The notes under the pieces are model-generated. The model had not been told where the DNA came from, searched no databases, and saw only the letters and a program-made list of their open reading frames with translations. Positions 63,048 to 64,000 of a DNA stretch of 64,000 bases are shown here, piece after piece (positions within the stretch are counted from its first letter, which is position 1; every line of letters begins with the position of its first letter). The translations under genes and the position numbers were made by a program. Source of the stretch: Bugula neritina (Eukaryota; Bryozoa; Gymnolaemata; Cheilostomatida; Bugulidae); assembly GCA_964035545.1 (NCBI GenBank), contig OZ037772.1, positions 11,659,818-11,723,817 on the forward strand. Reading direction: 5' to 3'.

Positions 63048-63260
63048 TGGCCAATTAAAATTGCCGATGTGAAAACTCAGCCAATCGCAGCGAGTATAAC
63101 ATATTTGCAGAGACTATGAAAGCGTTTGGGTGAGCTGACCAATCAGAATCAAGTGCTATTGCTGTACTTCCTGTGCCATGAAACAAATGCTCCACTTGTA
63201 GAGACAGTATCTGGTGTCAGCCAATCAGCAGTTAGGTAGCACCTTGTCAGTCATTGGCTG
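63048..63260. promoter_or_regulatory. Cluster of five CCAAT boxes
   Basis: CCAAT occurs on the plus strand at about 63052, 63081, 63140 and 63221, and inverted (ATTGG) at about 63254, mostly in the CCAATCAG/CCAATCGC context preferred by NF-Y. An ACTTCCTG (ETS-type) site lies between them at about 63165. Such spaced CCAAT arrays mark animal promoters, yet this one sits just past the stop codon of the minus-strand gene at 63281. Confidence 0.4.
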
Positions 63261-63280
63261 CAGTAACTCCGATAATACTG

Positions 63281-63828
63281 TTATTTTGGATATCTGCTAC
63301 GGGAGGCGAGTGCCCCCGCCCTTCCACCGGGAGCAGGAGCTGGGGCTTTAAACTGGGCAGGATTAAACATCATTGGAGGCTTTGCAGGCAGAGATGAGGC
63401 AGCGTCTGACTCAGTAGTCTGTGTAAATGAGAAAAGTGAGTTACAAACATAATCAGCGCGTGCTGATCCAAGAAAACAGTGATGAGGTTCTTACCTGCGC
63501 ACATTGTCTAGAAAATGATAGAACATAAAGAAGTGGACAAACATAATTTAGAAAAAAATCTTGCATTCAACAGAATTCAATTTTGTCTCTTCCACACCAA
63601 AGAATCACTAGCCACATAGAAGACACGCAAAGGGAATACACAAAGTGGACGTCACATTATACACTCATGTCTCTCTATAAGGGAGTATTATCTCACATCT
63701 TGTGGTGGTGCAGCTGAAGGTGGTGCTTGAGAGGTGGGTGCGGGTGGAGGTGCCGGCTGAGATGGCAGGCCGGGTTTCCCCATTATATTCTGTACTTCTA
63801 GAGAAGCCAGGGACACATTTCTGGGCAT
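63281..63828 (-). CDS. C-terminal exons of a Pro/Ala-rich protein, partial (Sec16-like at best)
   Basis: Two exons are supported: 63828-63697 (44 codons, AG before, GTGAGA after) and 63418-63281 (45 codons and TAA). They join in phase 0. The first reads VSLASLEVQNIMGKPGLP and then a run of Pro/Ala/Ser; the second contains PPMMFNPAQFKAPAP and ends ASRSRYPK. A FNP-x-QF motif followed by a basic RYP end recalls the tail of Sec16, a scaffold of ER exit sites, but that is from memory and weak. The 5' part of the gene lies beyond the right edge. A possible 13-nt microexon (63507-63495) sits between the two. Confidence 0.5.
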
Positions 63829-64000
63829 CTGTAAAGGGACAACCATTAGTTATAAGAAAGGCAGCCGGAGAAAGCAGCGCGAAGGCAGCTGAGACAGGGC
63901 ATTTGCTGAAATTCACAGAGCAAACAACACAGCAAGACTTAAATTGAGCATTCCACAGTCAAACGCTGAATACAATGATATAACCACATGCATAATACTG

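Larger units (their letters stand above)
60382..63280. other. Spacer upstream of gene B
   Basis: Contains the gene B promoter region, a small GC-rich hairpin at about 61105-61158 (arms near AATTCA..GGGTGGGGA), the SINE at about 61287-61490 and a CCAAT-box cluster at 63048-63260. No gene could be supported; a 75-codon plus-strand frame at 62252-62479 was considered and rejected. Confidence 0.5.

Overview
The window is nuclear DNA from an animal. It is AT-rich, dense in introns, and full of microsatellites, minisatellites, tRNA-derived SINEs and DNA-transposon relics. Every gene found is built from short exons with GT/AG borders in matching phases. A CTR-type copper transporter, a DEG/ENaC channel and gasdermin-like proteins point to an invertebrate metazoan. 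Gasdermins are known from molluscs, annelids, brachiopods and cnidarians but not from insects or nematodes, so a lophotrochozoan is my best guess (inference only). Nothing bacterial, viral or CRISPR-like was seen.

Layout. All recognised genes lie on the minus strand, so transcription order runs right to left. (1) 63281-63828: last exons of a Pro/Ala-rich protein that enters from beyond the right edge (Sec16-like at best). (2) 57115-60381 and 52994-56049: genes B and A, two five-exon paralogues of a zinc-binding family I do not recognise. (3) 35796-50383: a complete 14-exon DEG/ENaC sodium-channel subunit of 581 aa. (4) 32272-34333: gene C, a third member of the A/B family whose zinc domain is replaced by a 25-residue tail. 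(5) 24670-28675 (G3), 18120-21133 (G2) and 12579-16465 (G1): three tandem gasdermin-like genes with a Ser/Thr-rich tail in place of the usual autoinhibitory C-terminal domain. (6) 121-6686: a complete six-exon copper transporter (CTR1/SLC31A family, 189 aa). Exon lengths and phases were followed by hand for all eight complete genes, and each gives a whole number of codons.

The intervening DNA holds a hAT element in the G1 repeat unit, a TTAA-flanked element filling a channel intron, five SINE copies (three with clear target duplications), two long hairpins, LINE relics, and many tandem arrays. Three arrays reiterate the splice site of the exon they touch: one in the copper transporter and two in the channel. 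A 1.7-kb 12-bp satellite starts a few bases after the channel's first splice donor.

The most novel item is the A/B/C family. It has a conserved, probably helical N-terminal region of about 155 residues on four exons, then one large exon with two copies of a Cys/His unit and a CxxC...CxxC ribbon. The gasdermin trio is the second: near-identical gene plans, a hypervariable start to exon 4, and a decaying basic last exon. I see no evidence that the neighbouring genes work together; the shared strand is not an operon.
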